DNA of 64,000 bases from Rhodococcus sp. X156 (GTDB lineage: Bacteria; Actinomycetota; Actinomycetes; Mycobacteriales; Mycobacteriaceae). Position 1 is the stretch's first letter. Each line of letters starts with the position of its first letter. The stretch lies in NCBI RefSeq assembly GCF_004006015.1, contig NZ_CP034766.1, positions 62,001 through 126,000 of the forward strand. Reading direction: 5' to 3'. Positions 44,331 through 53,146 of this stretch are shown here, in pieces. Below the pieces are notes generated by a model, which had not been told where the DNA came from, did not search any database, and saw only the letters and a program-made list of their open reading frames with translations. Made by a program: the position numbers and the translations under genes.

Positions 44331-45862
44331 GTCGACCTTGCTGGTGCGCAGCTGGTGGCCCTTGCTGGTCAGGCAGCGCCCGCTCGGCAGGTCGAAGTCC
44401 CAGCCGTGCAGCTGGCAGGTGAGGGTGTTGCCCTCGATCACGCCGAAGCGGGACAGGTCGGCCTTGAGGTGCGGGCAGCGCTTCTGCACGCGCCAGCCGT
44501 CCATGACGATCTCCGCGCTGTCGTCGTGCTGCTCGGCGAACCAGCCGTCGGCGTAGCTGATCCGCTCCGGCGTCAGGCACTTGAAGAAGGTGTAGAGGAA
44601 CTCGTTGTAGCCACCAACGCGCCAGGCCCGGAAGCGGGTGGACAGGAAGATGCTGTTCACCCAGTCGGTCTCGCCGTCGCGGAGCACGGTGCGCACCAGC
44701 TCCGGCGGGATGGCGAAGCCGTAGCGGGCCTTCTCGTCGGTCAGCGCCCGCACCTCGCGGGCCGGGAAGTCGATCACCACCGACTCCGGGCCCATCTCCA
44801 GCACCACCGGTCCGCCGATGCCGGCACAGATGGCGTCGGCCTGGGCCAGCAGCGGCTCGAACAGCTCCTTGAGCGGGCCGAGCAGCGGCTCTCCCTCCGC
44901 GGGGCCCAGCGGGCCTTCTCCGCCTCGATCACCGGGCGCTGGCGTTGCGCGAACGTCTCGATGTAGGCGGCCTTGTCGGTGAAGATCGCCGCGACCTCGT
45001 CGTCGGACACCGGGTGCTTGAGCGACGGGGTGGCCGAGCCGGAGAAGTCTGCGACGGAGCCGGGGATCATCAGCAGACCCTGGTCCTGGCCGTTGGCCCG
45101 CATCTGCTCCAGGAACACCGTCTGGTCGGGGAAGATGTTGGACGGGTCGCCGTGGTCGTCGTTGAGGTAGCGCAGCTCGTCGTCCAGGAACGCCGGCGGT
45201 CCGGCGGAGGGAATGACCCAGGTGGCGCCCACCTGCTCGACGTAGCGGCGGGACCGGTCCATCCCGCGCTGGCGCTTCTGGGTGCCGAAGGCGACCTTGG
45301 CGCGCTCGGGCAGGTCGTAGACCATCGGGTACCAGATGGCGCCGGAGAACTGCAGCGCGTGCACGTCCACGCGGCCGAACTCGGCGCGCACCATGTCCAG
45401 GTCGACCGGGCGCGCGTCGTTCATGTTGAAGAAGACCGTCTCGCCGTCGTCGAGCACCAGGCCCGAGTCGCCGATGGGGCCGTCCGCCGGCGAGCGCAGC
45501 GCGATGATCATCAGGTCCAGCCCGGGCACCGAGTGCTTGACCGAGTCGGTGGTCTCCAGGAACTTGTGGAAGCCCAGCGCCTCGAACTCCTTGCGCAGGT
45601 CGTCCACCGGGAAGTCCGGCAGCAGCACCGTGGCGTCCTTGTTGACGTGGCGCGCCAGGTTCTCCCGGTCGAAGTGGTCGCGGTGCAGGTGAGAGACGTA
45701 GAGGTAGTCGCAGGCACCCAGGCTGTCCCAGTCGAGCTGGGTGTTGTCCGGAAAGGGGAACCAGGAGGCGAAGTACGCGGGATTGACCCACGGGTCGCAC
45801 AGCACGGAACCGGCCTTGGTCTGGATGTGAAAGCCGGCGTGTCCGACACTGGTGACCTGCAC
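44328..45862 (-). pseudogene. MBL-fold - Rieske fusion protein, broken by a frameshift near 44901
   Basis: One gene in two frames. From GTG 45862 (GAGGAGG upstream) the first frame encodes an MBL-fold domain (VGHAGF, SHLHRDHFD, AFLDDELRYLNDDHGD) up to EAEKARWAP. It then becomes nonsense and stops at 44774. The other frame resumes at GEPLLGPLKELFEPLL and ends with a Rieske 2Fe-2S site (CPH near 44475, CQLHGW near 44410). Adding one base to the run of four G at 44901-44904 joins them into ~512 aa. Fusions of this type resemble CMP-Neu5Ac-hydroxylase-like proteins. It may be a sequencing error, since both parts keep clean codon bias. Confidence 0.8.
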
Positions 45863-45933
45863 GTGTACGTCCTCCTCGAGATGGGGTCTGCAGCCACCAG
45901 GCTATGCGGCCACCGGGTGTGACCGGCAACCGC

Positions 45934-45939
45934 TAGCCT
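45934..45939 (+). promoter_or_regulatory. -10 element (TAGCCT) of leaderless acyltransferase gene
   Basis: TAGCCT ends seven bases before GTG 45947, leaderless spacing. Confidence 0.5.
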
Positions 45940-45946
45940 CATTGCC

Positions 45947-46759
45947 GTGGAACCTGTCTATGACTCGGTCATCACCTTCGCCCGCGGCATGTTCGCGGCC
46001 CAGGGCCTGAAGTTCACCGTCACCGGGTCGGAGAACGTCCCGCGCGTGGGCGGGGCCGTGCTGGTGATGAACCACGTCGGCTACCTCGACTTCACCTACG
46101 CCGGCCTGGGTGCTCGGCCGGCCAAGCGCCTGGTGCGGTTCATGGCCAAGCAGGAGGTCTTCGAGCACCCGGTGGCGGGGCCGCTGATGCGTGGGATGCA
46201 CCACATCCCGGTCGACCGCGCAGCCGGGGCGGGGTCTTACCACTCAGCCGTGGAGGCGCTGCGGGCCGGCGAGATCATCGGCGTGTTCCCCGAGGCCACC
46301 ATCAGTCGCAGCTTCGAGCTCAAGGGCTTCAAGTCCGGCGCGGCGCGGATGGCGGCCGAGGCCGGGGTCCCGCTGCTGCCGATGATCATCTGGGGGTCCC
46401 AGCGAGTGTGGACCAAGGGCCACCCCAAGCGGCTGGGCCGCACCAACACTCCCATCCACATCGACATCGAGCCGCCCGTCTCGGCCGAGGGAAACCCCGC
46501 TGCGGTGACCAAGCAGCTGCACACCCAGATGAGCGCGCAGCTGGAGAAGGTGCGCGCGGCCTACCCCGAGCACCCGAAGGGCGCCTTCTGGGTGCCGGCG
46601 TCGCTGGGTGGTGGCGCCCCCACGCTGGAGGACGCCGAGGCGCTCGACCGCGAGGAGACCAAGGCGAAGGTGGCGGCCCGGCGCGCCAAGATGGAGGAGC
46701 TGCGCAAGAAGGGCAAGCTGCCCCCGACCATCGCCCCCGCCCCGAGCTCCGACGCCTGA
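45947..46759 (+). CDS. 1-acyl-glycerol-3-phosphate acyltransferase (PlsC-like)
   Basis: A 270-aa acyltransferase of the PlsC/LPLAT family. Motif I is NHVGYLD (H-x4-D); motif III is FPEATISRS (in place of FPEGTR). It lacks a clear membrane helix and carries a charged C-terminal tail (EETKAKVAARRAKMEELRKKGK) that may bind membrane or a partner. Position matches the Rv3814c-Rv3816c acyltransferases near the HAD gene Rv3813c. It transfers a fatty acyl group to a lysophospholipid or glycolipid. The stop overlaps the next ATG by one base. Confidence 0.88.
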   Translation: MEPVYDSVITFARGMFAAQGLKFTVTGSENVPRVGGAVLVMNHVGYLDFTYAGLGARPAKRLVRFMAKQEVFEHPVAGPLMRGMHHIPVDRAAGAGSYHSAVEALRAGEIIGVFPEATISRSFELKGFKSGAARMAAEAGVPLLPMIIWGSQRVWTKGHPKRLGRTNTPIHIDIEPPVSAEGNPAAVTKQLHTQMSAQLEKVRAAYPEHPKGAFWVPASLGGGAPTLEDAEALDREETKAKVAARRAKMEELRKKGKLPPTIAPAPSSDA

Positions 46760-47712
46760 TGGGCCTGCGGGACGCCGCACGAGCCAAGCTGCAGCGCGCG
46801 CTCCGGGAGGTCCTGGACCAGCAGGCGCAGGAGCAGGACGGGAGGCAGACCGAGCGGCACGAGGAGCTGGGCCGCGAGCTGGGCCTGCTGCGCGCGGAGA
46901 TCGCCAAGCTGCACACCGACGTCACCGCGCTCGCCGCGGACAGCGCGCGGGCGGAGACGCTGGCCGACATGCGCACCGAGCTGGGGGTGCTGCACGAGAA
47001 CCTCCGCCAGGTCGAGGTGCGCGCGCGGCGAGACCTGCACTACCGGGCGGAGGTGCGGGCCGCGACGGAGTCGGCGGCGTTCGCGCTGGAGCACATGCCC
47101 ACCGTGCCGACGTTCCCGCACCCCGACGAGACGCTGCGCCACGCCGCCGGGCTGGTGACCGGACCTGGCCTCGCCCTGGAGCTCGGCGTCGGCGGTGGAC
47201 ACACCCTCCGGCTGATGCGCGAGCTGCTGCCCGAGCGCCGGGTGGTGGGGTTCGACGTGTTCACCGGCCTGCCCGAGGACTGGCGCACCGGCTTTCCCGC
47301 CGGCGCCTTCGCCCAGGACGAGCCACCGGAGGTACCCGGAGCCGAGCTGGTGGTGGGGCTGTTCGCCGACACCCTGCCCGGCTTCCTGGCCGACAACGAC
47401 GAGCCGGTGGCCTTCCTGCACCTGGACGCCGACCTGTACTCCGCCACCGTCACGGCGCTGGAGCTGATCGGGCCGCGGCTGCGCGAGGGCTCGGTGGTGC
47501 TCTTCGACGAGTACTTCAACTACCCGGGCTGGCAGCAGGGCGAGCACCGCGCCTGGATGGAGCACGTGCAGGCCACCGGGCTGAGCTTCCGCTTCGACAG
47601 CTACACCTACGACCACGAGCAGGTGGTGGCGGTGGTGACCGGTCAGGCCCCCAGTGCGCCGGAGGATGCCAGCTCCGCCGCTGCCTCGAGCACGGCCACG
47701 TCGCCGGAGTAG
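46759..47712 (+). CDS. TylF/MycF-type SAM-dependent methyltransferase with coiled-coil N-terminus
   Basis: A 317-aa protein. Residues ~10-100 form a charged coiled coil (LRAEIAKLHTDVTAL, RTELGVLHENLRQVEV). Residues ~115-295 are a class I methyltransferase of the TylF family, with LELGVGGGHTLRLM (SAM), FDVFTGLPEDW, LHLDADLYSAT and FDEYFNYPGWQQGEH. TylF enzymes O-methylate sugars, which fits the nearby glycan genes. ATG 46759 overlaps the previous stop. Its 3' end overlaps the convergent LLM gene by 70 bases. Confidence 0.87.
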   Translation: MGLRDAARAKLQRALREVLDQQAQEQDGRQTERHEELGRELGLLRAEIAKLHTDVTALAADSARAETLADMRTELGVLHENLRQVEVRARRDLHYRAEVRAATESAAFALEHMPTVPTFPHPDETLRHAAGLVTGPGLALELGVGGGHTLRLMRELLPERRVVGFDVFTGLPEDWRTGFPAGAFAQDEPPEVPGAELVVGLFADTLPGFLADNDEPVAFLHLDADLYSATVTALELIGPRLREGSVVLFDEYFNYPGWQQGEHRAWMEHVQATGLSFRFDSYTYDHEQVVAVVTGQAPSAPEDASSAAASSTATSPE

Positions 47713-48524
47713 ATGCCCTCAGCCCGGGGGTGGTGCACCACCACGTCGGTGAAGCCCAGCTCGCCGGCTCGGCCCACCGCGTCGGTGAACGCCGCCACCG
47801 AGCTCAGCGAGTACACCGGCGCGGAGTCCAGGTTCAGGTAGCGCTCCAGCACGCGCCCCTCGGCCAGGTCGTCCAGGCGCCGCACCAGCCCCGCCACTCC
47901 GCGCCACCACGCCTGCTGGCCGTCGGCCGGGTCGGTGCAGCCGGTGGTGGCCCAGCCCTGACCGTGCGTGACGGCCACCCCCATCGCCCGCGGCCCGTTG
48001 GCGGCGATCACGAAGGGCAGCCGGGGCTGCTGCACGCAGCCGGGCAGCATCCGAGCGTCCACGGCCGCGTACCGCTCGCCGGCCGCGGTGGTGGTCGGCT
48101 GGGTGAGCAGCTGGTCGAGCAGCCCGGTGAACTCGGCCAGCCGGGCCACCCGCTCGCCCGGGGTGAGCACCTCCTGGCCCAGCACCTGCGCGTCGAAGCC
48201 GGTGCCACCGGCGCCCAGGCCGAGGGTGAAGCGGCCCTGGGACAAGTCGTCCAGGCTCATCAGCTCCTTGGCGAAGGGCACCGGGTGGCGGTAGTTCGGG
48301 GAGGCCACCCAGGTGCCCAGCCGGATGCGGGAGGTGACCAGGGCGGCGGCGCTGAGGGTGGGGACGGTGGCGAACCACGGCTCGTCCACCAGCGACTGCC
48401 AGGACAGGTGGTCGTAGGTCCAGGCGTGGTCGAAGCCGAGCTCCTCGACCCGGCGCCACTGCTGGGCGGCCCCGTCCGGGCCGTGCCAGCGGGCCTGCGG
48501 CAGCAGCACTACTCCGACGCGCAT
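47643..48524 (-). CDS. LLM class F420-dependent oxidoreductase
   Basis: A 293-aa luciferase-like TIM-barrel flavin/F420 enzyme. It has the family opening MRVGVVLLPQ, then WTYDHLSWQS, VASPNYRHPVPFAKELMSLDDLSQGRFTLGLGAGGTG and the ELGFTDVVVHHPR C-terminal strand. In Mycobacteriales most such proteins use deazaflavin F420; the substrate is unknown. ATG 48524 has a TACCGT -10 seven bases upstream. Tail overlap of 70 bases with the methyltransferase gene. Confidence 0.88.
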   Translation of the reverse strand: MRVGVVLLPQARWHGPDGAAQQWRRVEELGFDHAWTYDHLSWQSLVDEPWFATVPTLSAAALVTSRIRLGTWVASPNYRHPVPFAKELMSLDDLSQGRFTLGLGAGGTGFDAQVLGQEVLTPGERVARLAEFTGLLDQLLTQPTTTAAGERYAAVDARMLPGCVQQPRLPFVIAANGPRAMGVAVTHGQGWATTGCTDPADGQQAWWRGVAGLVRRLDDLAEGRVLERYLNLDSAPVYSLSSVAAFTDAVGRAGELGFTDVVVHHPRAEGIYSGDVAVLEAAAELASSGALGA

Positions 48525-48531
48525 GTGGGCG

Positions 48532-48537
48532 ACGGTA
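48532..48537 (-). promoter_or_regulatory. -10 element (TACCGT) of leaderless LLM gene
   Basis: On the minus strand TACCGT ends seven bases before ATG 48524. The same region contains the plus-strand promoter of the divergent HAD gene. Confidence 0.5.
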
Positions 48538-48556
48538 GCCGTCCCGACCGACACGG

Positions 48557-48562
48557 CATGAT
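48557..48562 (+). promoter_or_regulatory. Possible -10 (CATGAT) of leaderless HAD gene
   Basis: CATGAT fits NANNNT and ends seven bases before GTG 48570. Neither ATG 48558 nor ATG 48561 has such a hexamer at the right distance or a ribosome-binding site, so this favours the GTG. Confidence 0.3.
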
Positions 48563-48569
48563 GGCGGTC

Positions 48570-49379
48570 GTGCAGACCCCCCGGCTCGTGGCCACCGACG
48601 TCGACGGCACCCTCCTGGACCGCAACGACGACATCACCCCCCGCACCCTGGCGACGGTGCGGGCGCTGTGGCAGGACGGCGTGCCCTTCGTGCTGGTCAC
48701 CGGTCGCCCGCCGCGCTGGGTGGGCCCGGTGGTGGACCAGCTGGGCTTTGCGCCGCTGGCGGTGTGCGCCAACGGCGCGGTGCTCTACGACACGGCCACC
48801 GAGCGGGTGCTGCACTCGCAGACCCTGGACGTGGCGCTGCTGCAGCGGGCCACCGAGATCGCCAGGGAGGCAATCCCGGGGTGCGGCCTGGCGGCGGAGC
48901 GCGTCGGTGCGCACGACTCGGCCACCCCGCAGTTCGTCACCGCCCCTGGCTACGCCCACGCCTGGCTGAACCCGGAGAACACGGAGGTGAGCTCGGACGA
49001 GCTGACGTCCGAGCCGGCGGTGAAGGTGCTCGTGCGGCACAGCGAGATGGCCAGCGCCGACATGGCCGAGCGGCTGCTGCCGCTGTTCGACGGCGCGGTG
49101 GACCTGACCTACTCCACCAACAACGGGTTGGTGGAGCTGTCCGCGCCGGGGGTGACCAAGGCCAGCGGCCTGGGCCGGGTGGCGACGCAGCACGGGGTGG
49201 CGCAGACCGAGGTGATCGCGTTCGGCGACATGCCCAACGACGTGCCGATGCTGAGGTGGGCGGGTCACGGGGTGGCGATGGGCAACGCGCACCCGGCTGC
49301 CCTGGCCGCGGCCGACGAGGTGACCGGCTCGCACACCGAGGACGGGCTGGCCCAGGTGCTCGAGCGCTGGTGGACCTAG
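48570..49379 (+). CDS. HAD family hydrolase, Cof-type (Rv3813c-like)
   Basis: A 269-aa Cof-type HAD phosphatase acting on small phosphorylated metabolites. Motif I is DVDGTLLD, motif II VTGRPPR, the cap region is ~80-185, motif III Lys is in GVTKASGL, and motif IV is FGDMPNDVPML. The start is uncertain: GTG 48570 is chosen on the promoter argument and because family members begin M-x-x-P-R-L-x-A-x-D; ATG 48558 would add four residues. Matches Rv3813c by content and neighbourhood. Confidence 0.9.
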   Translation: MQTPRLVATDVDGTLLDRNDDITPRTLATVRALWQDGVPFVLVTGRPPRWVGPVVDQLGFAPLAVCANGAVLYDTATERVLHSQTLDVALLQRATEIAREAIPGCGLAAERVGAHDSATPQFVTAPGYAHAWLNPENTEVSSDELTSEPAVKVLVRHSEMASADMAERLLPLFDGAVDLTYSTNNGLVELSAPGVTKASGLGRVATQHGVAQTEVIAFGDMPNDVPMLRWAGHGVAMGNAHPAALAAADEVTGSHTEDGLAQVLERWWT

Positions 49380-49404
49380 CGGCGTCGCTGTCAGCAGTCA
49401 GCTC

Positions 49405-50361
49405 TCAGGCGGTGCCGTCCAGGTCAGCCGCCACCATCCGGCGCACGATCTCCTCGAAGTCGACGGTCTGGCGCCACCCCAGCACCTCGTGGGCCCGGGC
49501 AGGGTTTCCGCGCTGCTCGGTGGCCTCGGCCGGGCGGCTGAAGGTGGGGTCCAGCTCCACCACGTCCTCCCAGTCCTCGACCCCGGCGGCGCGGAACGCC
49601 GCCTCGACGAAGTCGCCGACGCTGTGGGTCTGCCCGGTCGCGATGACGAAGTCGAGCGGCTCTGTGTGCCGGGCGGCGAGGACCAGGGCGGCGACGTAGT
49701 CGGGAGCCCATCCCCAGTCACGCCGGGACTCCAGGGTGCCGAGCAGGAGCTTGTCCTGCTCGCCGCGGGCGATGCGCGCTGCGGCCGCGGTGATCTTGCG
49801 GGTGACGAACTGTTCCGGTCGACGTGGCGACTCGTGGTTGTAGAGGATGCACGAGGAGGCGCCGACCCCGAGGCTGCGGTAGATCCCGACCAACTGGTGA
49901 GCGAAGGCCTTGGTCGCGCCGTAGGGGTTCAGCGGCGCGACCGGGGTGCTCTCGTCCTGGGGCGACGTCGGGGCCGAGCCGAAGATCTCGGCGCTGGAGG
50001 CCTGGACGAAGCGCACAGCCTTGCCGGTGCGCTCCTGCAGATCTCTCGCCGCCTGCAACAGCACGGCCACCGGCAGCGCGTTGACCTCAGCGGTGAGCAC
50101 GGGTTCCTGCCAGGAGCGGGCGACCGACGACATGCCGGCCAGGTTGTAGATCTCGTCCGGCGCGGTCTCCGCCACGAGACGCGAGAGCCCGGCGGCGTCA
50201 CGTAGGTCGACAGCACGGACGTGGGCACCCTCCAGCCACGGCACGCTTGCCAGCTCCGGGCGCTCCACCGCGGCGACCACCTCGGTGCCTTCTGCGCGCA
50301 GCTGCTCGCACAGGTAGCCGCCGTCCTGCCCGGTTGCCCCCGTGACCAGTGCGGTGCTCAC
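49405..50361 (-). CDS. GDP-mannose 4,6-dehydratase family protein (second copy)
   Basis: A 318-aa SDR of the GMD family: NAD(P) site TGATGQDGGY, ASSAEIFG (catalytic Ser/Glu), YGATKAF (Tyr-Lys), and NHESPRRPEQFVTRKI, the last being a GMD hallmark. It is 30-40% similar by eye to the gmd just upstream, into whose stop codon its GTG overlaps (GTGA). It could be a second dehydratase with other specificity, or the partner epimerase/reductase giving GDP-rhamnose, GDP-fucose or similar; sequence does not decide. Part of the surface-polysaccharide cluster. Confidence 0.83.
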   Translation of the reverse strand: MSTALVTGATGQDGGYLCEQLRAEGTEVVAAVERPELASVPWLEGAHVRAVDLRDAAGLSRLVAETAPDEIYNLAGMSSVARSWQEPVLTAEVNALPVAVLLQAARDLQERTGKAVRFVQASSAEIFGSAPTSPQDESTPVAPLNPYGATKAFAHQLVGIYRSLGVGASSCILYNHESPRRPEQFVTRKITAAAARIARGEQDKLLLGTLESRRDWGWAPDYVAALVLAARHTEPLDFVIATGQTHSVGDFVEAAFRAAGVEDWEDVVELDPTFSRPAEATEQRGNPARAHEVLGWRQTVDFEEIVRRMVAADLDGTA

Positions 50362-51347
50362 CCGCGGCTCGCTCGCCGCTGCTCTCGGGCCAGGTCGTGG
50401 TCGACCATCATCTCCACCAGCTCGGTGAACCCCACCTTGGGCTTCCACCCCAGTGTTTCGTGAGCCTTGGTGGAGTCGCCGACGAGGGACTCGACCTCGG
50501 CGGGACGGAAGAACGCGGGATTCTGCGAGACGAGCGGGGCCCAGTCGTCGATGCCGACACGCTTGAAGGCGATGTCCAGGAACTCTCGGATGGAGTGCAT
50601 CTCGCCCGTGGAGATGACGTAGTCGTCCGCCTGGTCCTGCTGGAGCATGAGCCACATGGCCTCGACGTAGTCGCCGGCGAACCCCCAGTCGCGCTTGGCG
50701 TCCAGGTTCCCGAGCTGCAGGTCATCCTGCAGGCCCAACGAGATCCGGGCCACTGCCATGCTGATCTTGCGCGTCACGAACTCGGGGCCGCGGCGGGGCG
50801 ACTCGTGGTTGAACAGCACCCCCGAGGAGGCGTGCATGCCGTAGCTCTCGCGGTAGTTGATCGTCATGTAGTGGCCGAAGACCTTGGCGACACCGTAGGG
50901 CGACCGCGGCCAGAGCAGCGTCGTCTCCCGCTGCGGCACCTCTTGCACCTTGCCGAACATCTCCGAGCTCGACGCCTGGTAGAAGCGAATGTCGGAGCCG
51001 TCGGCGTTGCGGTGCAGACGAACCGCCTCGAGCATGTTCAGCACCCCCTTGCCGGTGACGTCGGTGGTGGTGTGCGCGTTCTCCCAGGAGTAGGCCACGA
51101 ACGAGATGGCGCCCAGGTTGTAGACCTCGTGGGGCTGCGACGCAGTGAGTGCCCGGAGCAGGCTGGACAGGTCGGTGAGGTCGCCGGTCAGCAGCCGGAC
51201 ACCCGGGATCTCCCGCTCGATCATCTCGAATTTGGGGTTGTTCTGCCCCCGAATCAACCCGTAGACCTCGTACCCCTTGGCGAGAAGGAGCTCCGAGAGA
51301 TACATCCCATCCTGGCCGGTGATGCCCGTGATCAGTGCTCGCTTCAT
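50358..51347 (-). CDS. gmd: GDP-mannose 4,6-dehydratase
   Basis: A 329-aa GMD converting GDP-D-mannose to GDP-4-keto-6-deoxy-D-mannose. TGITGQDGMYLSELLL holds the NADP site; ASSSEMFG and YGVAKVFGHYM give the catalytic Ser-Glu and Tyr-Lys. FNHESPRRGPEFVTRKIS and RDWGFAGDYVEAMW are fully conserved. ATG 51347 has a TAGTGT -10 seven bases upstream. It supplies an activated deoxysugar precursor to the glycosyltransferases of this cluster. Confidence 0.93.
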   Translation of the reverse strand: MKRALITGITGQDGMYLSELLLAKGYEVYGLIRGQNNPKFEMIEREIPGVRLLTGDLTDLSSLLRALTASQPHEVYNLGAISFVAYSWENAHTTTDVTGKGVLNMLEAVRLHRNADGSDIRFYQASSSEMFGKVQEVPQRETTLLWPRSPYGVAKVFGHYMTINYRESYGMHASSGVLFNHESPRRGPEFVTRKISMAVARISLGLQDDLQLGNLDAKRDWGFAGDYVEAMWLMLQQDQADDYVISTGEMHSIREFLDIAFKRVGIDDWAPLVSQNPAFFRPAEVESLVGDSTKAHETLGWKPKVGFTELVEMMVDHDLAREQRRASRG

Positions 51348-51354
51348 GTCCGAG

Positions 51355-51360
51355 ACACTA
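51355..51360 (-). promoter_or_regulatory. -10 element (TAGTGT) of leaderless gmd
   Basis: On the minus strand TAGTGT ends seven bases before ATG 51347. Confidence 0.5.
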
Positions 51361-51390
51361 ACAATCCTCGCGGTTTGGGCTGGGGGCGCG

Positions 51391-52005
51391 CTAGCTGGAC
51401 GGGGCTGCGTGATCGCCGGGCCGCGTGGCGAGAATCCAGACGTTGCGCCGCACGATGGGCAGGTGCGCGGCGAGGACGAACGGCACGGGGCGCTGCTTTC
51501 GCCGGGTGAGTCCGGAGACAATTCCGGTTCCGGGCGCAACACACTCGTATGACACCTTCTCCACCGTCATTCCCTGGTCTGCCCAGAGCCTGCGCATTGC
51601 AATTCGGGTGTAGGGCCGCAGGTGGGTGTAGTCGTTCCAGACCCAGCGCTGCGCGTCCGGTGAGGAAGCAAACACCCGACCGCCTGGGCGCAGGACACGG
51701 CGCACCTCACGCACCATGGCGACGGGATCAGGAAGGTGCTCGAGCACGTCTTTCAGAATGACTCCGTCGAAGCTGGAGTCGGCAAAGGGCAGGCTTCCGT
51801 CCTTGCTGGCGAGGCGCACGTCAATCCCCTTGGCGGCGGCGGACGTCACCACGTCCTCGGCGGTGTCCACCCCGACGTAGTCGGAGAACTCCTCGGCCAA
51901 CCACGCTGTGCCACAGCCGACATCGAGCAACCGCGCCTTGGGGTCGAAATGACGACTGATGTCTTTGTAGTAACCCGGGCGGTCGTGCCACTCGTGATAT
52001 CCCAT
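51391..52005 (-). CDS. Class I SAM-dependent methyltransferase
   Basis: A 204-aa methyltransferase. SAM motif I is LLDVGCGTAWLAEEF, followed by VGVDTAED, then LKDVLEHLPDP (motif post-II/III) and RRVLRPGGRVFASSPD. The C-terminus carries a short hydrophobic stretch (FVLAAHLPIVRRNVWILA). It probably methylates a sugar or lipid-linked glycan of this cluster (context). ATG 52005 has TAGGCT seven bases upstream, so leaderless. Confidence 0.9.
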   Translation of the reverse strand: MGYHEWHDRPGYYKDISRHFDPKARLLDVGCGTAWLAEEFSDYVGVDTAEDVVTSAAAKGIDVRLASKDGSLPFADSSFDGVILKDVLEHLPDPVAMVREVRRVLRPGGRVFASSPDAQRWVWNDYTHLRPYTRIAMRRLWADQGMTVEKVSYECVAPGTGIVSGLTRRKQRPVPFVLAAHLPIVRRNVWILATRPGDHAAPSS

Positions 52006-52012
52006 GCCTGCG

Positions 52013-52018
52013 AGCCTA
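52013..52018 (-). promoter_or_regulatory. -10 element (TAGGCT) of leaderless methyltransferase gene
   Basis: On the minus strand TAGGCT ends seven bases before ATG 52005, matching the serS promoter in hexamer and spacing. Confidence 0.5.
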
Positions 52019-52051
52019 ACGGGACGGTCGCTGGAAACACGGCGCTCGTGG

Positions 52052-53146
52052 TCAGTGACGGGAAGTGAGCCGGAGCGCGGCGACGGTCTCGTCGGCCACC
52101 CGTGACCAGGAGAACTTGCTGGCCTGCACCTGGCCCGCGGTGGACAGCCGGGAAAGCTCGGCAGGATCCTTCAGCAGCGTGCGCAACGTGTCGGCGACTG
52201 CGGTGGCGTCCCGCGTGTCGAGGTAGGCAGCTGCTTCGCCGCCTACCTCGCGCAGGACGGGTATGTCGGAGCAGACCACCGGGCATCCCCGGGACATCGC
52301 CTCGAGCACGGGCAGCCCAAAGCCCTCGAAACGCGACGGCAGCACGTACAGGGCAGCTGTGCGGTACAGCCGGTCCAGCTCCTCGGGGGTAACCCAGCCG
52401 AGCAGCTCGACGTCATCGTGCAGGTCGAGGCGGTCGACCAGGGCCCTGAGCGGGTCGTCCCCGTGCGAACCGGGAATCACCAGCCTCGGGCGCTCGTGGG
52501 CAGGAATTCGCGCCAAAGCCTCCAGGAGCACAGGGAAGTTCTTGTGCGGCAGGCGGTTTCCCGTTGAGAAGAGGAACGGGCGTTCGTGGCCAGGGGACGC
52601 TGGCGCGGCGGCACCGGCTGCCATGCTCGGGGCGGCGAGGGGGATCACCTTGATCGGCCGCCGACCGACCGTGATGCAGCTCCGAATGTCCGTGGCTGAC
52701 GCTGTGCTGTCGGTGAGAAGCACTCGCGCACCGCGGACGGAGGTTCGGGTCAGCCACTGGACTGCTCGTGCACCACCGTTGGGGACGAGCTCGGGATAAC
52801 GAAACGCGAGCAGGTCGTGCACCGTGAGTGCGACGGGCACCCGCGAGACGGCCGGGCCAAAGTTGGCTGGGCAGTGCAGCACGTCGGCCTCGGCGCGCAG
52901 GGCTGCGGCGGGAACCAGGGTGTTCTCGGCCGCGGCCCAGGCGAGGCGGTTCTCGCCCGACACCGGCAGTGGCACTGTCTCGCCAGGGAACCAGTCCGGC
53001 GGGGTCTGCCGAAGCTCGGTGTTGAGCAGCCCGACCAGCTCGATCTCCGGGTGCCGACGGCCGATCTCGGTGTACAGCGAGCGGGTGTAGGACTCAGTCC
53101 CTCCCTTCTTGCCGGTGTAGAACACCAGATCGACAGCTATTCGCAC
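52052..53146 (-). CDS. Glycosyltransferase family 4
   Basis: A 364-aa GT-B fold retaining glycosyltransferase. The N-terminal domain contains the GGTESYTRSLY acceptor-loop start. The C-terminal donor site has FLFSTGNRLPHKNFPVLLEAL and the E-x7-E motif SRFEGFGLPVLEAMSRGCPVVCSD. No membrane helix; acts at the cytoplasmic face on lipid-linked glycans. It starts at GTG 53146, preceded by AGAGGA. Likely mannosyl- or deoxyhexosyltransferase given the GDP-sugar enzymes near it (inference). Confidence 0.9.
   Translation of the reverse strand: MRIAVDLVFYTGKKGGTESYTRSLYTEIGRRHPEIELVGLLNTELRQTPPDWFPGETVPLPVSGENRLAWAAAENTLVPAAALRAEADVLHCPANFGPAVSRVPVALTVHDLLAFRYPELVPNGGARAVQWLTRTSVRGARVLLTDSTASATDIRSCITVGRRPIKVIPLAAPSMAAGAAAPASPGHERPFLFSTGNRLPHKNFPVLLEALARIPAHERPRLVIPGSHGDDPLRALVDRLDLHDDVELLGWVTPEELDRLYRTAALYVLPSRFEGFGLPVLEAMSRGCPVVCSDIPVLREVGGEAAAYLDTRDATAVADTLRTLLKDPAELSRLSTAGQVQASKFSWSRVADETVAALRLTSRH

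Noticed and set aside
44890..44910. Programmed frameshift in the MBL-Rieske gene
   Set aside because: A GGGG/CCCC run alone is not a known programmed slippery site with a stimulator, and a one-base sequencing or mutational loss is simpler.
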